A stretch of 64,000 bases of DNA from Legionella saoudiensis (GTDB taxonomy: Bacteria; Pseudomonadota; Gammaproteobacteria; Legionellales; Legionellaceae): contig NZ_LN901322.1 in assembly GCF_001465875.1 (NCBI RefSeq), forward strand, positions 186,001-250,000. Reading direction: 5' to 3'. Below are positions 42,310 through 52,304 of this stretch, in pieces. Positions within the stretch are counted from its first letter, which is position 1. Each line of letters begins with the position of its first letter. The translations under genes were made by a program, and so were the position numbers. The notes below the pieces were generated by a model that was not told where the DNA came from, made no database searches, and saw only the letters and a list, made by a program, of their open reading frames with translations.

Positions 42310-42867
42310 ATGAACAGTGTATTTCGTGACAATGTGCTTTCAAAAAATAAAGTGTTGCTTCATCTGACATTGGCTTGGGCTGTCACTGCTACCCTTGCTG
42401 TGTTCATTTTAGGTGGGCTTTGCGTTCATGTCGTTAATAATAAAGAAACGCATTGGTTGCCCATTTGTACCGAGGACGGGTACTTCTTAAGTAATTCTTC
42501 CTTTTCTCCTTCTTACATTAAAGACATGACTAAGAAGGTCATTCAATTACGATTAACCTACAATCCAGATACAGTTGCTGCCCGATTTGCATCACTAGCC
42601 CATTTAATTCCTGCATCTCATCAAGAAGCATTCAAAACCATTCTGGACTCAGAGTCAGCCGTTGTGAAAGAAAAAAACATTAGTTCCGTATTTTATGAAA
42701 AAAACATTCACATAGATGAATCCACTTTGCAAGCCAAGGTAGACGGAACGTTAAATCGAACCAGTCATGGTCTTGAAGTGAAACCACAAAAGAAAGTGTA
42801 TTTAGTTCAGTTTGCGCACCTTAACGGGATGATTTGGCCTAAAACTATTAAGGAGATCCGTCAATGA
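42310..42867 (+). CDS. traE: TraE (VirB5-like) assembly protein
   Basis: This 185-aa protein (F TraE is 188) has a single N-terminal membrane anchor (AVTATLAVFILGGLCVHVV) and a hydrophilic periplasmic part. It begins 4 bp after traL and overlaps traK by 4 bp. TraE is required for pilus assembly. Confidence 0.88.
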   Translation: MNSVFRDNVLSKNKVLLHLTLAWAVTATLAVFILGGLCVHVVNNKETHWLPICTEDGYFLSNSSFSPSYIKDMTKKVIQLRLTYNPDTVAARFASLAHLIPASHQEAFKTILDSESAVVKEKNISSVFYEKNIHIDESTLQAKVDGTLNRTSHGLEVKPQKKVYLVQFAHLNGMIWPKTIKEIRQ

Positions 42868-43583
42868 ACCCACTTCAACTCTTTGTGTTAAGTAGCGTCT
42901 TTGCTACCTCACTGCATGCCGGCAATACCGTAGCTACGTTTAAATTTGAAGAAGGCGAGCGTTTTGCGCTGTCTTTGTCTTCACTTAATTTTAATCGCAT
43001 TGATGTAGAAGGGGAGCGCATTGTTAAAGTCAGCTTTCCTGAGCACTCATTTATTATAGAGCAAAGCAAAGAGTCTGAGGATGATTTGGATGGTGCTGTG
43101 GTTTTAAAGCCCTTAGCGCATATTCCGTTAACAGTTTATTTCACCACCAACCTCAATCATCATTTTTCAGCCACCGTCTCTCCGACTGATGATTTAGGTA
43201 AAACCATTAAATTGGTATCTAAAAAATTAAAAGGGTTTGATTATGCCAAGGCGCAAGAGCAGAGCCAATACCAACAAAGTGATTTAATGACGGCGCTTAT
43301 GGAGGGAACCACACCTTCTGGTTTTCAAGAAGTAGCCATCAAACCCACAACCTTCCGGCTGCATAAACAGTTAAAAGTAACCCTGGTGAAACAAGTCCGA
43401 GGTAAAGAGTCTTCAGGCTATGTGTATCGAGTTGAAAATCAATCTAATAAACCCATGGAATTAACTGCAAGCTTATTTGAACACCCCAAATTGATGACGA
43501 TGGAGCTGTCTGAAAAAATGCTGCAGCCCAGTCAAACCGCCTATTTTTATGGCATTTACCGTGAACAATCCAACATCGGGTAA
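42864..43583 (+). CDS. traK: TraK secretin-like outer-membrane core component
   Basis: This 239-aa protein (F TraK is 242) has an N-terminal signal peptide ending near SLHA. The body resembles the VirB9/TraK beta-rich domain (ANLNHHFSAT-like, FRLHKQLKVTLVKQV). With TraB and TraV it forms the outer-membrane-spanning ring. It starts overlapping traE by 4 bp. Confidence 0.88.
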   Translation: MNPLQLFVLSSVFATSLHAGNTVATFKFEEGERFALSLSSLNFNRIDVEGERIVKVSFPEHSFIIEQSKESEDDLDGAVVLKPLAHIPLTVYFTTNLNHHFSATVSPTDDLGKTIKLVSKKLKGFDYAKAQEQSQYQQSDLMTALMEGTTPSGFQEVAIKPTTFRLHKQLKVTLVKQVRGKESSGYVYRVENQSNKPMELTASLFEHPKLMTMELSEKMLQPSQTAYFYGIYREQSNIG

Positions 43584-43597
43584 TAAGGAAGCGTGTC

Positions 43598-45052
43598 ATG
43601 ATGAAATCGTTTAAAAAGTTAATGAATAAAAGTAAAAAAACCAATCCTAATCAAAGTGCCAAAATAGAGCAGCTTCGTAATGGCTTGGCTTTTCTACTAT
43701 TAGGTGGATTGTGTTATGGATTTTATCTGTATTCGTCAAAGCCACAACCCACACCTCCTACCAATAAAAAACCAGTGTTCGATGGGGTGTTAGACAGTGC
43801 CTTTAGTAAATTAAGTGATGAAGCGGTGCTTGAAAAACAACAACGCCAAATTAATGCACTCAAAGCGTTGGTAGAAAAAAATAAAAAGAGTACACCTAAT
43901 AAATCAGACGATTTGGTTTCGGAGAACCAAGCCTTATTAAGCGCCATGCAAAAACAATTAGAGAAGCTTGCGCTTGAAAATAAGGAAATCAACGGAAAAC
44001 TACAAGTAGCCCTTCTTAAAAACTCACAAACCAGTTTAGCGGCAGTGGCTGCAAGACCCCCTACACGTGAAGAAATCGAGGCGCGTCACAAACAACGCAT
44101 ACAGGATGAAAAAGCCTATTATGGCAAAGCGGGTCTTGAAACGGTTCATTTTAATTACCGCCGTCAACAAAAAGAGGAGCGTACACCGGATAATTACGTT
44201 TGGGCAGGAACCCATGCTGAAGGCATTTTACTGAGCGGAGCTAAAGGGGATGCTGGGATTAATGGTGCTAAAAATATGGGAACGGCACTCATTCGCCTGG
44301 ATTCTAATGGCATTATGCCCAATAACCGCCATTCACGTCTTAATGGTTGTCTGGCTATTGTCTCTACTTATGGAGATTTGTCCGATGATGCGGTAGTGAT
44401 GCACCTTGAAACCCTTTCGTGTGCAAAACCTAATTTAAGTTTTGAGCAAAAGGTGTATGGGGCTGTGTATGATTTGGATGCGATGCAAGACTTACGCGGT
44501 ACGTCAATTTTAAAAACCAAACCTCTTTTAGAATACAGTGCGGCTGCTGGGATTTTAGCAGGTTTTGGGGATGGACTTAAAAACCTCAATACGGCTCAGA
44601 CCATTAATCCAGGCGCAGGCACCATTACGACTTATGGTCAGGCCTCTACGTTGATGCAATCCGCAGCAGGAGGGGCGGTGAGTAATCCGGCCAATAAAAT
44701 CTCCGACTACATCATGAAAATCGCTGATATTTATCATCCTTTAGTGGTGGCGCGTGCAGGGCGGCGTGTATCCATCATGTTTACCAAAGGCTTTTGGATT
44801 GATAGGGCGCACCAATCGTTTGAATCGGGTAAATCTATTGATAATCAATCGGCTCAAAATGAGGCTGCAATTACCACAACCATTAGCCGAGCAGGCGGTG
44901 AAGCAGGGGATAGTAGCAGTGGTGAGCCTTCAGCTCCGCAATCCACATTTCAATCCGATACGCAAACCGCGCAGCAATTTTTAAACCAGAATGGGATGTC
45001 TAATCAACCCCTCTTTTCAACAGTTAATCCTACAGGAGACGTACATGGTTAA
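43598..45052 (+). CDS. traB: TraB (VirB10-like) core-complex scaffold
   Basis: This 484-aa protein has a cytoplasmic N-tail, a membrane segment (GLAFLLLGGLCYGFYLYS), and a coiled-coil stretch (KLSDEAVLEKQQRQINALKA). A C-terminal VirB10-like barrel follows (YVWAGTHAEGILLSGAKGDA, then the late VVARAGRRVSIMFTKGFWID). It spans both membranes and couples energy to channel opening. Start AAGGA upstream of ATG 43598. traV begins within its last codons. Confidence 0.9.
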   Translation: MMKSFKKLMNKSKKTNPNQSAKIEQLRNGLAFLLLGGLCYGFYLYSSKPQPTPPTNKKPVFDGVLDSAFSKLSDEAVLEKQQRQINALKALVEKNKKSTPNKSDDLVSENQALLSAMQKQLEKLALENKEINGKLQVALLKNSQTSLAAVAARPPTREEIEARHKQRIQDEKAYYGKAGLETVHFNYRRQQKEERTPDNYVWAGTHAEGILLSGAKGDAGINGAKNMGTALIRLDSNGIMPNNRHSRLNGCLAIVSTYGDLSDDAVVMHLETLSCAKPNLSFEQKVYGAVYDLDAMQDLRGTSILKTKPLLEYSAAAGILAGFGDGLKNLNTAQTINPGAGTITTYGQASTLMQSAAGGAVSNPANKISDYIMKIADIYHPLVVARAGRRVSIMFTKGFWIDRAHQSFESGKSIDNQSAQNEAAITTTISRAGGEAGDSSSGEPSAPQSTFQSDTQTAQQFLNQNGMSNQPLFSTVNPTGDVHG

Positions 45053-45269
45053 GGCATGGCTTGTTTTGTTCTGTTGTTCGGCAGTGGCGCTTACGGGATG
45101 TTCACGCTCTATTTTTGATCATCAAGATGTTCGCTGTCCCTTTGTCGAGCGTGGTGGGTGCCAAAGCATGGAGCAGGTGAATCGGATGGTGGATGCGCGG
45201 CGATTTACACCGGATGGGCAATACGTGCAACAAGAGCAATGTGTAGGCTGCAGCGCTTATTCAAAATAA
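45045..45269 (+). CDS. traV: TraV lipoprotein, short form
   Basis: This 74-aa protein starts at ATG 45045 (AGGAG upstream; overlaps traB by 8 bp). It has a lipoprotein signal with LTGC at residues 16-19. The mature part has paired Cys and CQSMEQVNRMV, matching the CMTMEQAN region of F TraV. It is far shorter than F TraV (171 aa), lacking most of the variable region. TraV anchors the TraK-TraB ring in the outer membrane. Confidence 0.82.
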   Translation: MVKAWLVLFCCSAVALTGCSRSIFDHQDVRCPFVERGGCQSMEQVNRMVDARRFTPDGQYVQQEQCVGCSAYSK

Positions 45270-45298
45270 ATGAAACGGAAACTTTTTTAGGATTAACT

Positions 45299-47878
45299 AT
45301 GTTCGCAACACTAAAAAAATACGTCCAGGGTTTTAGGAATTCAATTGATGATTATTTGGTGGATGGGGAAGAGGAATCGTCTTCTCAAAATACCTTAAAT
45401 GTAGGCGATCACCAATATCCTCTTTTTTGTAAGGAACTTCCTTATCAGTATTATGATGAGGAATCGCATTTATTTATTAATCGCTGGAATACAGGCTTAT
45501 TGTACCGCATTACCCCGTTAACCGGTGCGAATGAAAAAATTGCAGAGCAGTTGGATTCGATTTTAAGAACCAAGGTTTCTGATGAATTTACCTTGCAGCT
45601 CATCTTAGTCAAACACAATCAAGTGGGGCATGAACTGGATGCTTTTTCAAAGCAGTTCATGAATCCAGATTTTGAGCAATTAAGTGTGATGGGTAAAAGT
45701 CTGCGCTCGTTTTATGGTGAGGCGGCAATTCATGGATTTAAAACCAATACCAATGTCAATCCTCGAATTACACAAACCGAATGTTATGTCGTTGTCGATA
45801 AAATCAAAGGAAAAAATGAGGAAGAGGTTAAAGCCTGCTTTGCTCAATTTCGTATCGCCTTTGAAGCCTCGCTCATGTCAGCCAAAATTGGTTTTAGAAC
45901 CTGTAATGCTGAAGAGTTATTACGTTTACTTCATTTTTATCTGGCTCATGAACCCGATAATATTTACCCAAAAATATCCTCTTATGATCCAAAAAAACTC
46001 ATTCAACATCAGGTGGTTGGCCGTGATTTTGATGTAGAGGTGGCCAAAGAAGGCTTACTTTTTAAAGGGGTTAATAATCAAGGAAAGACCTTTGAAACGG
46101 TTGCCTCGGTGATGACCATCGATGGTTTACCAGGTGAATACCATCTTTGGGATAATATCAATAACAGCGCCAATATTTTTAATCCAGAGCAAAGCATTCC
46201 CTGTAATCACATTATTTCTGTGACCTACCTGGTTGATGAACAAAATAAAGCTCAAGGGCGTGCGAATCGCAAAACTAGTGATTTGGATAAAAAAGCGAAG
46301 GGCGATTATGCGTTGCATGTTGCAGGGACTGAAAAAAAAGCACGTGAATGGCGTCATTTTCGTGATGATTTGGCTTCAGGAAAGACGCGTTCTTGTAAGA
46401 TGCTATATAACGTCGTGTTGTTTTCCAGACGTGCTGAATATGCTCGCGATGTGGAGGCAGCACGTACTTGTTTTTCTTATAACGGTATTAAGCTTGCGAT
46501 AAGCCGCAGGATGCAAACCCCTTATTTTTTGGCAGCGTTGCCTTTTTTATTTACGAACCATCTCCAAAAAGGATTTCAAATACCCACGATGATGTGGCCT
46601 ATTTCCTCATGGAATGCGACTCAATACATGCCACTTTTGTCGGATTGGTCAGGGACAGGATCGGGTATTTTATTGCCGACATTACGTAATCAATTTTCTT
46701 GTATTGATCCGTTCTCAGGTAAGTTAGGCACAAACTACAACATTTCTGTGACAGGCACCTCAGGCGGAGGAAAGAGTTTTTTTATACAAATGCTGATGCT
46801 CAACGTGCTGTTCAACGGAGGGGATCTCTTTATTGTCGATGTTGGAGGAAGTTATAAGAAGTTATGCCATGCTTTAGGTGGCGTGTATCTGGAATACTCA
46901 AATTTGGCAATGAATCCCTTTACTCATGTCACGAATATTGGCAAAGAAATACAGCATATTCTTTCCTTGTTTCAATTATTAGCGTGCGCTAAGGATGGAG
47001 CCAGTGATGATGATCGCGGGACGTTACGAGAGGCCATACTGCAGGCGTTTTCTGAACATCAACAAACCACGTTAATTGATCACGTTCAAAGTAAGCTTCT
47101 GGAATTGCATCAAAACGACCGAGAAAAATACCCTACAGGGAAAATTCTGGCGAAAAATCTTGATCCCTATTGCACGCATTCAGAGCATGGTACTGTTTTT
47201 AATGCACCCTCTAAATTAGCGCCTGATGCCCGCATTATTGTCGTGGATTTAAAAGAAATTGAGGACGATGAACACATTCGAGCACCGGTATTGCTGTCTA
47301 TTTTGTCTCAGTTTCAAGGCCGAATGTTTAATTCCGATCGCAGTCGTCAAAAAATGTGCATTATTGATGAAGCTTGGTCTTTATTCTCTGGTGATCAAAT
47401 TGCAGTAAATTTCATTAATCGAGGGTTTCGAACAGGACGGCGGCATAATGCGTCCTTTGTAACAATCACGCAAGGTATTGATGATTACTACGCATTTCCT
47501 GAAGCACGTGCTGCTTGGGAAAATTCGGCAATCAAACTCATTTTTCTTCAAGATGGAGACTCCCTCGTCAAGCACCAACAGGAGCATAACACGTTTTCTG
47601 ATTTTGAATTTAAATTACTTTCTGGTTTTCCTAAAGCGAAGGATGCTGGATTTTCTCAGGTTCTGGTTCGTGCAGACGGCATTTCCTCCTTTCATCGGCT
47701 TTTTGTTGATCCGTTTACGAAGGTCTTATTGTCTTCTGATGGACGTGATTATCAAGCAGTAATGAATTACATCGAGCAAGGGTATTCATACATTCATGCC
47801 GCGATGTTGGTAGCTAACAAATATTATGATTTATCCAAAAACGTGTTGGTAGAAGGAGGGCTTGTCAATGCTGCGTAA
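45299..47878 (+). CDS. traC: TraC (VirB4-like) ATPase
   Basis: This 859-aa protein (F TraC is 875) starts at ATG 45299; the frame is open upstream, but those codons overlap traV. It has Walker A GTSGGGKSF near residues 486-494 and Walker B MCIIDEAWSLF. It powers pilus assembly. The last residues overlap trbI. Confidence 0.93.
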   Translation: MFATLKKYVQGFRNSIDDYLVDGEEESSSQNTLNVGDHQYPLFCKELPYQYYDEESHLFINRWNTGLLYRITPLTGANEKIAEQLDSILRTKVSDEFTLQLILVKHNQVGHELDAFSKQFMNPDFEQLSVMGKSLRSFYGEAAIHGFKTNTNVNPRITQTECYVVVDKIKGKNEEEVKACFAQFRIAFEASLMSAKIGFRTCNAEELLRLLHFYLAHEPDNIYPKISSYDPKKLIQHQVVGRDFDVEVAKEGLLFKGVNNQGKTFETVASVMTIDGLPGEYHLWDNINNSANIFNPEQSIPCNHIISVTYLVDEQNKAQGRANRKTSDLDKKAKGDYALHVAGTEKKAREWRHFRDDLASGKTRSCKMLYNVVLFSRRAEYARDVEAARTCFSYNGIKLAISRRMQTPYFLAALPFLFTNHLQKGFQIPTMMWPISSWNATQYMPLLSDWSGTGSGILLPTLRNQFSCIDPFSGKLGTNYNISVTGTSGGGKSFFIQMLMLNVLFNGGDLFIVDVGGSYKKLCHALGGVYLEYSNLAMNPFTHVTNIGKEIQHILSLFQLLACAKDGASDDDRGTLREAILQAFSEHQQTTLIDHVQSKLLELHQNDREKYPTGKILAKNLDPYCTHSEHGTVFNAPSKLAPDARIIVVDLKEIEDDEHIRAPVLLSILSQFQGRMFNSDRSRQKMCIIDEAWSLFSGDQIAVNFINRGFRTGRRHNASFVTITQGIDDYYAFPEARAAWENSAIKLIFLQDGDSLVKHQQEHNTFSDFEFKLLSGFPKAKDAGFSQVLVRADGISSFHRLFVDPFTKVLLSSDGRDYQAVMNYIEQGYSYIHAAMLVANKYYDLSKNVLVEGGLVNAA

Positions 47879-48203
47879 TTATAAGGCCCAACTCTTAATT
47901 CTAGTGGTTCTAATCTTGTCTGGCATGGTGTTATGGGGCTTGCACAAGCCTACACCGATTGCTGTAGTGGATATGCAGCGCTTACTCAATCAGCCTGCTG
48001 TTTTATTGAGTCAAAGTAACTTATCAGAACAAGAACAAAAGAAGGTGTTAAAGCAGTATTCGTCGTTGTTGCCTCAGGTCTTATCTCAGTATGGGGCTTC
48101 TCATCATGTAACCCTAATCACCGCAACAGTGATTTCCAGTGGACGGTTTGATGTGACGGATGAGGTGATTGCCGCCACTTTGGAACAGCTGGGTGCACTA
48201 TGA
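47868..48203 (+). CDS. trbI: TrbI accessory inner-membrane protein
   Basis: This 111-aa protein starts at ATG 47868 with GGAGGG upstream. It has one N-terminal membrane segment and a periplasmic tail. F TrbI (128 aa) regulates pilus retraction; this one has the usual AVVDMQRLLNQ pattern. It overlaps traC and traW by 11 and 4 bp. Confidence 0.82.
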   Translation: MLRNYKAQLLILVVLILSGMVLWGLHKPTPIAVVDMQRLLNQPAVLLSQSNLSEQEQKKVLKQYSSLLPQVLSQYGASHHVTLITATVISSGRFDVTDEVIAATLEQLGAL

Positions 48204-48826
48204 AGAACGTTGCGGGTTTGATTGCAGCTCTTTTAATGATCATTGCTCCGGTATATGCCAAAAATTTAGGCAATTACGGCCAGATTTTTCCTGTGATTGA
48301 GCAAGACATCCGCCAGATCATCATGGCGAAGCTGCATCGCCTTGAGCAATCAGGCGCCCTGAAACAGCATCAACAACACATAGTGGCGCGAGTGGAGGAG
48401 CAGGTGAGAAGGCCTAAGCCTCTTCATTTACACACGACAACGACTCCTAAATCGCATGAGCTAGATCCCAGTATCGTCGTGAATCAAACGCTGTATGCCC
48501 ACGATGGGACATTGATTGCGAAGAAAGGGACGCATCTTAATCCTTTTGAACGCGTGTCCTTTTCTAAAACGCTGTTTTTTTTCGATGCTGATGATCCGAA
48601 GCAACTAGCCTGGGTCAAAACGCATTACACGCATTTTGACCAGGTGAAATTTATTTTAACTGGAGGGGATGTTAAGGCGGCTTCCGAAGTTTTGAGTTCG
48701 GTTTATTTTGATTTGGAAGGGCGCTTGAGTCGTTATTTTCACTTAAAGCATGTGCCTTCTGTGGTCAGCCAAGAGGGATTGGTTTGGCGTATTCAAGAAA
48801 TTGGACAACACGAGTTACGTAAATAG
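48200..48826 (+). CDS. traW: TraW periplasmic assembly protein
   Basis: This 208-aa protein (F TraW 210) has a signal peptide ending near VYA. It has KNLGNYGQIFPVIEQDIRQI, the classical TraW start, and YFDLEGRLSRYFHLKHVPSV at the end. With TraU and TrbC it acts in pilus assembly and retraction. Confidence 0.9.
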   Translation: MKNVAGLIAALLMIIAPVYAKNLGNYGQIFPVIEQDIRQIIMAKLHRLEQSGALKQHQQHIVARVEEQVRRPKPLHLHTTTTPKSHELDPSIVVNQTLYAHDGTLIAKKGTHLNPFERVSFSKTLFFFDADDPKQLAWVKTHYTHFDQVKFILTGGDVKAASEVLSSVYFDLEGRLSRYFHLKHVPSVVSQEGLVWRIQEIGQHELRK

Positions 48827-48837
48827 GAGTAAGTACT

Positions 48838-49833
48838 ATGAATAAAAAAACGTTGATTACCCGATTTATAGTGCTTTTCTTATTGAGTTCGCTGAACTTC
48901 GTTTATGCCTCTCAGTGCAAAGGACATTTTGTTAATCCAATTACGGATGTCTGCTGGAATTGTTTGTTTCCACTCACCCTTGGCAGCAGTGAGGTGGTTA
49001 AGAGCAGTTATCCTGATACAAACAATCCAGGCAATCCTTTGTGCTTATGCCCCACGCCCATTGGCGAGCGTTTAGGCGTCACCATTGGTTATTGGGAGCC
49101 TGCTGCTTTGGTTGATGTGACACCGAAACCCTGGTGCATGGTCAATTTAGGTGTGCAGCTGAATGTTACAAAAAAAGGGTTAGGCGGCTCCCAGATGCCA
49201 GAGGTGGATGGGCGAGGTGCGTTCTATTACGTTCATTGGTACAAGTACCCTCTGGTGTATTGGCTGCAGGTGTTAACGTCCTTAGGGTGTATGGAAACTG
49301 AAGATTTTGACATCTTATATCCATCGGAACTAGACCCTACCTGGAATGATTCAGAACTGGCTTTTGTTTTAAATCCAGAGGCTGTTTTATTTACCTCGCC
49401 ACCTGCACGAGCTTCCTGTGCTTTTGATGCGAGTAAAGCACTTGCAGGCACCGCCGTGAACAGCCTTTTTTGGTGTCAGGGTGCACAAGGCTCTACGTAT
49501 CCATTAACGGGTTTTGTTGCACACCAGGCAAGTCCCATAAGTACCGCCGCCTTACTTGCCGAACGCGTTGATTTTAAATTACATCGACCTCCAACCCCTG
49601 CGATTCGCGATTCAATAGGCCAAGATTGGCCTGCTGTGTGTCATACCTATGCATCAAGCATTATGCCTAAAGATCGTTATCGCTATCAGTTGGTGAACAC
49701 TTTACCAGAAGCGCGTCAATGCCATCCCTTTGGACGATCGGTGATTAGCTGGGAAGCAGGACACACCTATCCAGGTGACGGAGACAATTTTGGGTTTTTG
49801 ATTTGGAAGAAAAGAAACTGTTGTTTTCTTTAA
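48838..49833 (+). CDS. traU: TraU mating-pair stabilisation/DNA-transfer protein
   Basis: This 331-aa protein (F TraU is 330) has a signal peptide, then CKGHFVNPITDVCWNCLFPL, the hallmark Cys-rich TraU start. Multiple Cys and a C-terminal W-x-x-G region follow. TraU is needed for DNA transfer more than pilus formation. It starts 11 bp after traW behind TAGGAG. Confidence 0.93.
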   Translation: MNKKTLITRFIVLFLLSSLNFVYASQCKGHFVNPITDVCWNCLFPLTLGSSEVVKSSYPDTNNPGNPLCLCPTPIGERLGVTIGYWEPAALVDVTPKPWCMVNLGVQLNVTKKGLGGSQMPEVDGRGAFYYVHWYKYPLVYWLQVLTSLGCMETEDFDILYPSELDPTWNDSELAFVLNPEAVLFTSPPARASCAFDASKALAGTAVNSLFWCQGAQGSTYPLTGFVAHQASPISTAALLAERVDFKLHRPPTPAIRDSIGQDWPAVCHTYASSIMPKDRYRYQLVNTLPEARQCHPFGRSVISWEAGHTYPGDGDNFGFLIWKKRNCCFL

Positions 49834-49849
49834 ATGATGGGGATGAATC

Positions 49850-50512
49850 ATGAATGCATTTGGAATTTTTTTAAGTAGCCTGTTTTTAGTCACCTCAAGT
49901 CATGCCAACGTGAATGATTTTCTTAATGAGGCATCGGCAATAGGGAAGACAGCACACGATTCCGTAAGCCAGGATACGTTGGCGCATTGGAATGTAGCAT
50001 CCAACCAATCTATTGCCCAAAGTAAGACCTTGATTGATCAAATTATTGAGCAATCACGGCAAGGCACCCCTATTGCTCAAAAAGGCCAAACCGTTGATGG
50101 CGCTGTATTATTTGTGTCTTTTTCCATGCCTGAATCCTTGTTGTTTTCACTGAGCGATGAAGCAGCTTCTTATAAAATTCCAGTAGTGATTAATGGTTTG
50201 ATTGAGGGTGATTTTAAAAAAACCATTACGGCGTTTTCTAAGCTTCATGCTAAGGCAAAAGAATCCAAATGGGCATTTAATGGGGTGTCGGTTGATCCTT
50301 TATGGTTTGAACAATTTCATATTACTGCAGTACCTGCATTGGTTGTAAGTAAAAGGCCTAGCTCTTGTGGGCAGCAATTACTTTGTCCTGAACAGACTTA
50401 TGATGTGGTGTATGGCAATGCGTCTATAAAAAAAAGTTTACAACTCATAGCGCAGAAAGGTGATAGTGCCAATGAGGTGGCACAGGCTCTTTTGGAGAAT
50501 GCTAATGCTTAA
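49850..50512 (+). CDS. trbC: TrbC periplasmic pilus-assembly protein
   Basis: This 220-aa protein has a signal peptide ending in SHA and VDGAVLFVSFSMPESLLFSL, typical of F-type TrbC. The body is a thioredoxin-like TrbC/TraF fold. It ends within the start of traN (8-bp overlap). Confidence 0.88.
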   Translation: MNAFGIFLSSLFLVTSSHANVNDFLNEASAIGKTAHDSVSQDTLAHWNVASNQSIAQSKTLIDQIIEQSRQGTPIAQKGQTVDGAVLFVSFSMPESLLFSLSDEAASYKIPVVINGLIEGDFKKTITAFSKLHAKAKESKWAFNGVSVDPLWFEQFHITAVPALVVSKRPSSCGQQLLCPEQTYDVVYGNASIKKSLQLIAQKGDSANEVAQALLENANA

Positions 50513-52304
50513 GTGGGGTGTGTTGATGGCACTACTTTCTATGGGCTGTTTTGCGAATCAAACAGGGACCGATTTTAACGGCTTTAAAAAGTATGCTAAA
50601 TCGTTAAATGCCCAACCCAAAGAGGCTATGCGTGGGTTTGAACCTCAAGCGATTTTTGAAAAGTATTCAGAGCATCCCGCACAAGAAGGATATTATCAAG
50701 GGGTTCAAAAGGAACAAACGGATTTATCAAGTCAGGCTAATGCGGCGATTAAAATTGATCCTGGTGCTCAAACCGTTATTGATCATTTTGGAACAAACAA
50801 ATTTGAACTCAATCAAGCCAATTCCGTATTGGCTCAATCCCAATTGATTCAGGCTGAAAGTTATGCGATTACGCATGGACAATCCAATGATCGCGTTCAA
50901 TGCTCGAATCAAAAGCCTATCTGCACGATGAAGACGCATGAAGAACAATGTTTCAGCTCTCGTTCATTGCCCGATCAAACCTGCTCCCAGAACCTTAAGG
51001 TCCTGGTGGATTCTGAAAAAGTAGTGCAACGCGCTGATTTTTCGTTTTATGTTGCTAAAAAATGGACCGGAGTGATTACCGTAAATTTGGTGACTGGAGC
51101 AATCACTAATGCTGTGGGCGGCTCGGTTCCTTATCCCATTCGGATGAAGCATCCTTGTGATGGCATGAGTGCCACCATTCATTCGATACGAAATAATGGT
51201 GCGAATGCTTATTGGGTTCAGGTAATTGGCACTCCAACGTGTGCGAATAATGGGTTATTGACCTTTTATATTAATAAAGGATGGGGACGAGTCTATCCCA
51301 TTCAAGTCGCTTTGACGGTCACAGCACACTCCAAACCCTATATCAGCCAAGAGTATTGGGATAATCATTGTACGAGCTTTGAAAATAGGGGGTCGCTGTG
51401 TCGAATCAAAAAGGAAAAATGCACGGATACTCAGTCCCCTAAAGTAATTGATGGTCTTCCTATATCTCGTGGGTGTTGGGCAAAAGAATTGACGTATTCT
51501 TGTTCCAGTGCTGCCGCTGATGAATGCCTCGCACAGAAAAACAAAGGGTGTTTCCAAACAGCATCAGAGTGTGTGCGTTTTGATGAGCAAACTTGTGCTC
51601 TGTATAAGCAGACGTACAGTTGCCAGGAAAATGTGTGTGAAGCCCCTATCGAATGCATTAAAGACTTATTTTGTGCTGATGGTGAGTGCACGGAGCATTC
51701 CCAAACTCAAAACAGTGATTTTGGGCAAAGTGTTTCTTCTTTAGCAGTTGTAGGAGAAGCGGGGCATGAATTAAGCCAACAACCGAATGCATCTCTTTTT
51801 GGCGGACAAGCCGTGCAATGCAAAATATGGCCCTTGGATCTTATTGATTGTTGCCATGATAAAGGATGGGGAAAAGACATTGATTTGCTTCATTGTCGTG
51901 AAGAAGACAAAGCGCTGGGGCGCGCTAAATTAAATTATGTGGCTCATTATCTAGGCGAATATTGTAGTGAAAAAGTGGCTGGGGTTTGTTTAGAACATAA
52001 ACGCTCTTATTGTGTCTTTCCAAGCAAAATGGCCCGAATTATCCAAGAGGCCCGTCTAACACAAGTGAATGGCCGTGGTTTGGGTGATGCAGAGCATCCA
52101 ACCTGTGCAGGAATGAGTGTGGCAGAACTGCAAAAAATGGATTTGGGGCGGGTTGATTTTGTAACGCCTATCTATCCCTTTGGTCATGGGACACCTAATA
52201 AAGCGGCAGGGATTGCAGGTGATCTAAAGATTAAATCTCAAGATCCTAAAAAGTCCATTGATGAAGTTACCCGAAGAATGCAGAAAAAGGCAGGTGAATT
52301 ATGA
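50505..52304 (+). CDS. traN: TraN mating-pair stabilisation adhesin
   Basis: This 599-aa protein is about F TraN size (602). I chose ATG 50505 (GGAG 7 nt upstream). It has a signal peptide ending near CFA. The protein is rich in Cys throughout the second half, as is typical of TraN, and contains WPLDLIDCCHDKGWGKD. TraN in the donor binds recipient outer-membrane proteins to stabilise pairs; receptor specificity is not predictable. Confidence 0.92.
   Translation: MLKWGVLMALLSMGCFANQTGTDFNGFKKYAKSLNAQPKEAMRGFEPQAIFEKYSEHPAQEGYYQGVQKEQTDLSSQANAAIKIDPGAQTVIDHFGTNKFELNQANSVLAQSQLIQAESYAITHGQSNDRVQCSNQKPICTMKTHEEQCFSSRSLPDQTCSQNLKVLVDSEKVVQRADFSFYVAKKWTGVITVNLVTGAITNAVGGSVPYPIRMKHPCDGMSATIHSIRNNGANAYWVQVIGTPTCANNGLLTFYINKGWGRVYPIQVALTVTAHSKPYISQEYWDNHCTSFENRGSLCRIKKEKCTDTQSPKVIDGLPISRGCWAKELTYSCSSAAADECLAQKNKGCFQTASECVRFDEQTCALYKQTYSCQENVCEAPIECIKDLFCADGECTEHSQTQNSDFGQSVSSLAVVGEAGHELSQQPNASLFGGQAVQCKIWPLDLIDCCHDKGWGKDIDLLHCREEDKALGRAKLNYVAHYLGEYCSEKVAGVCLEHKRSYCVFPSKMARIIQEARLTQVNGRGLGDAEHPTCAGMSVAELQKMDLGRVDFVTPIYPFGHGTPNKAAGIAGDLKIKSQDPKKSIDEVTRRMQKKAGEL

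Noticed and set aside
45158-45298. Upstream extension of TraC
   Set aside because: It overlaps traV in another frame; TraC similarity starts at MFATLKKYVQ (45299).
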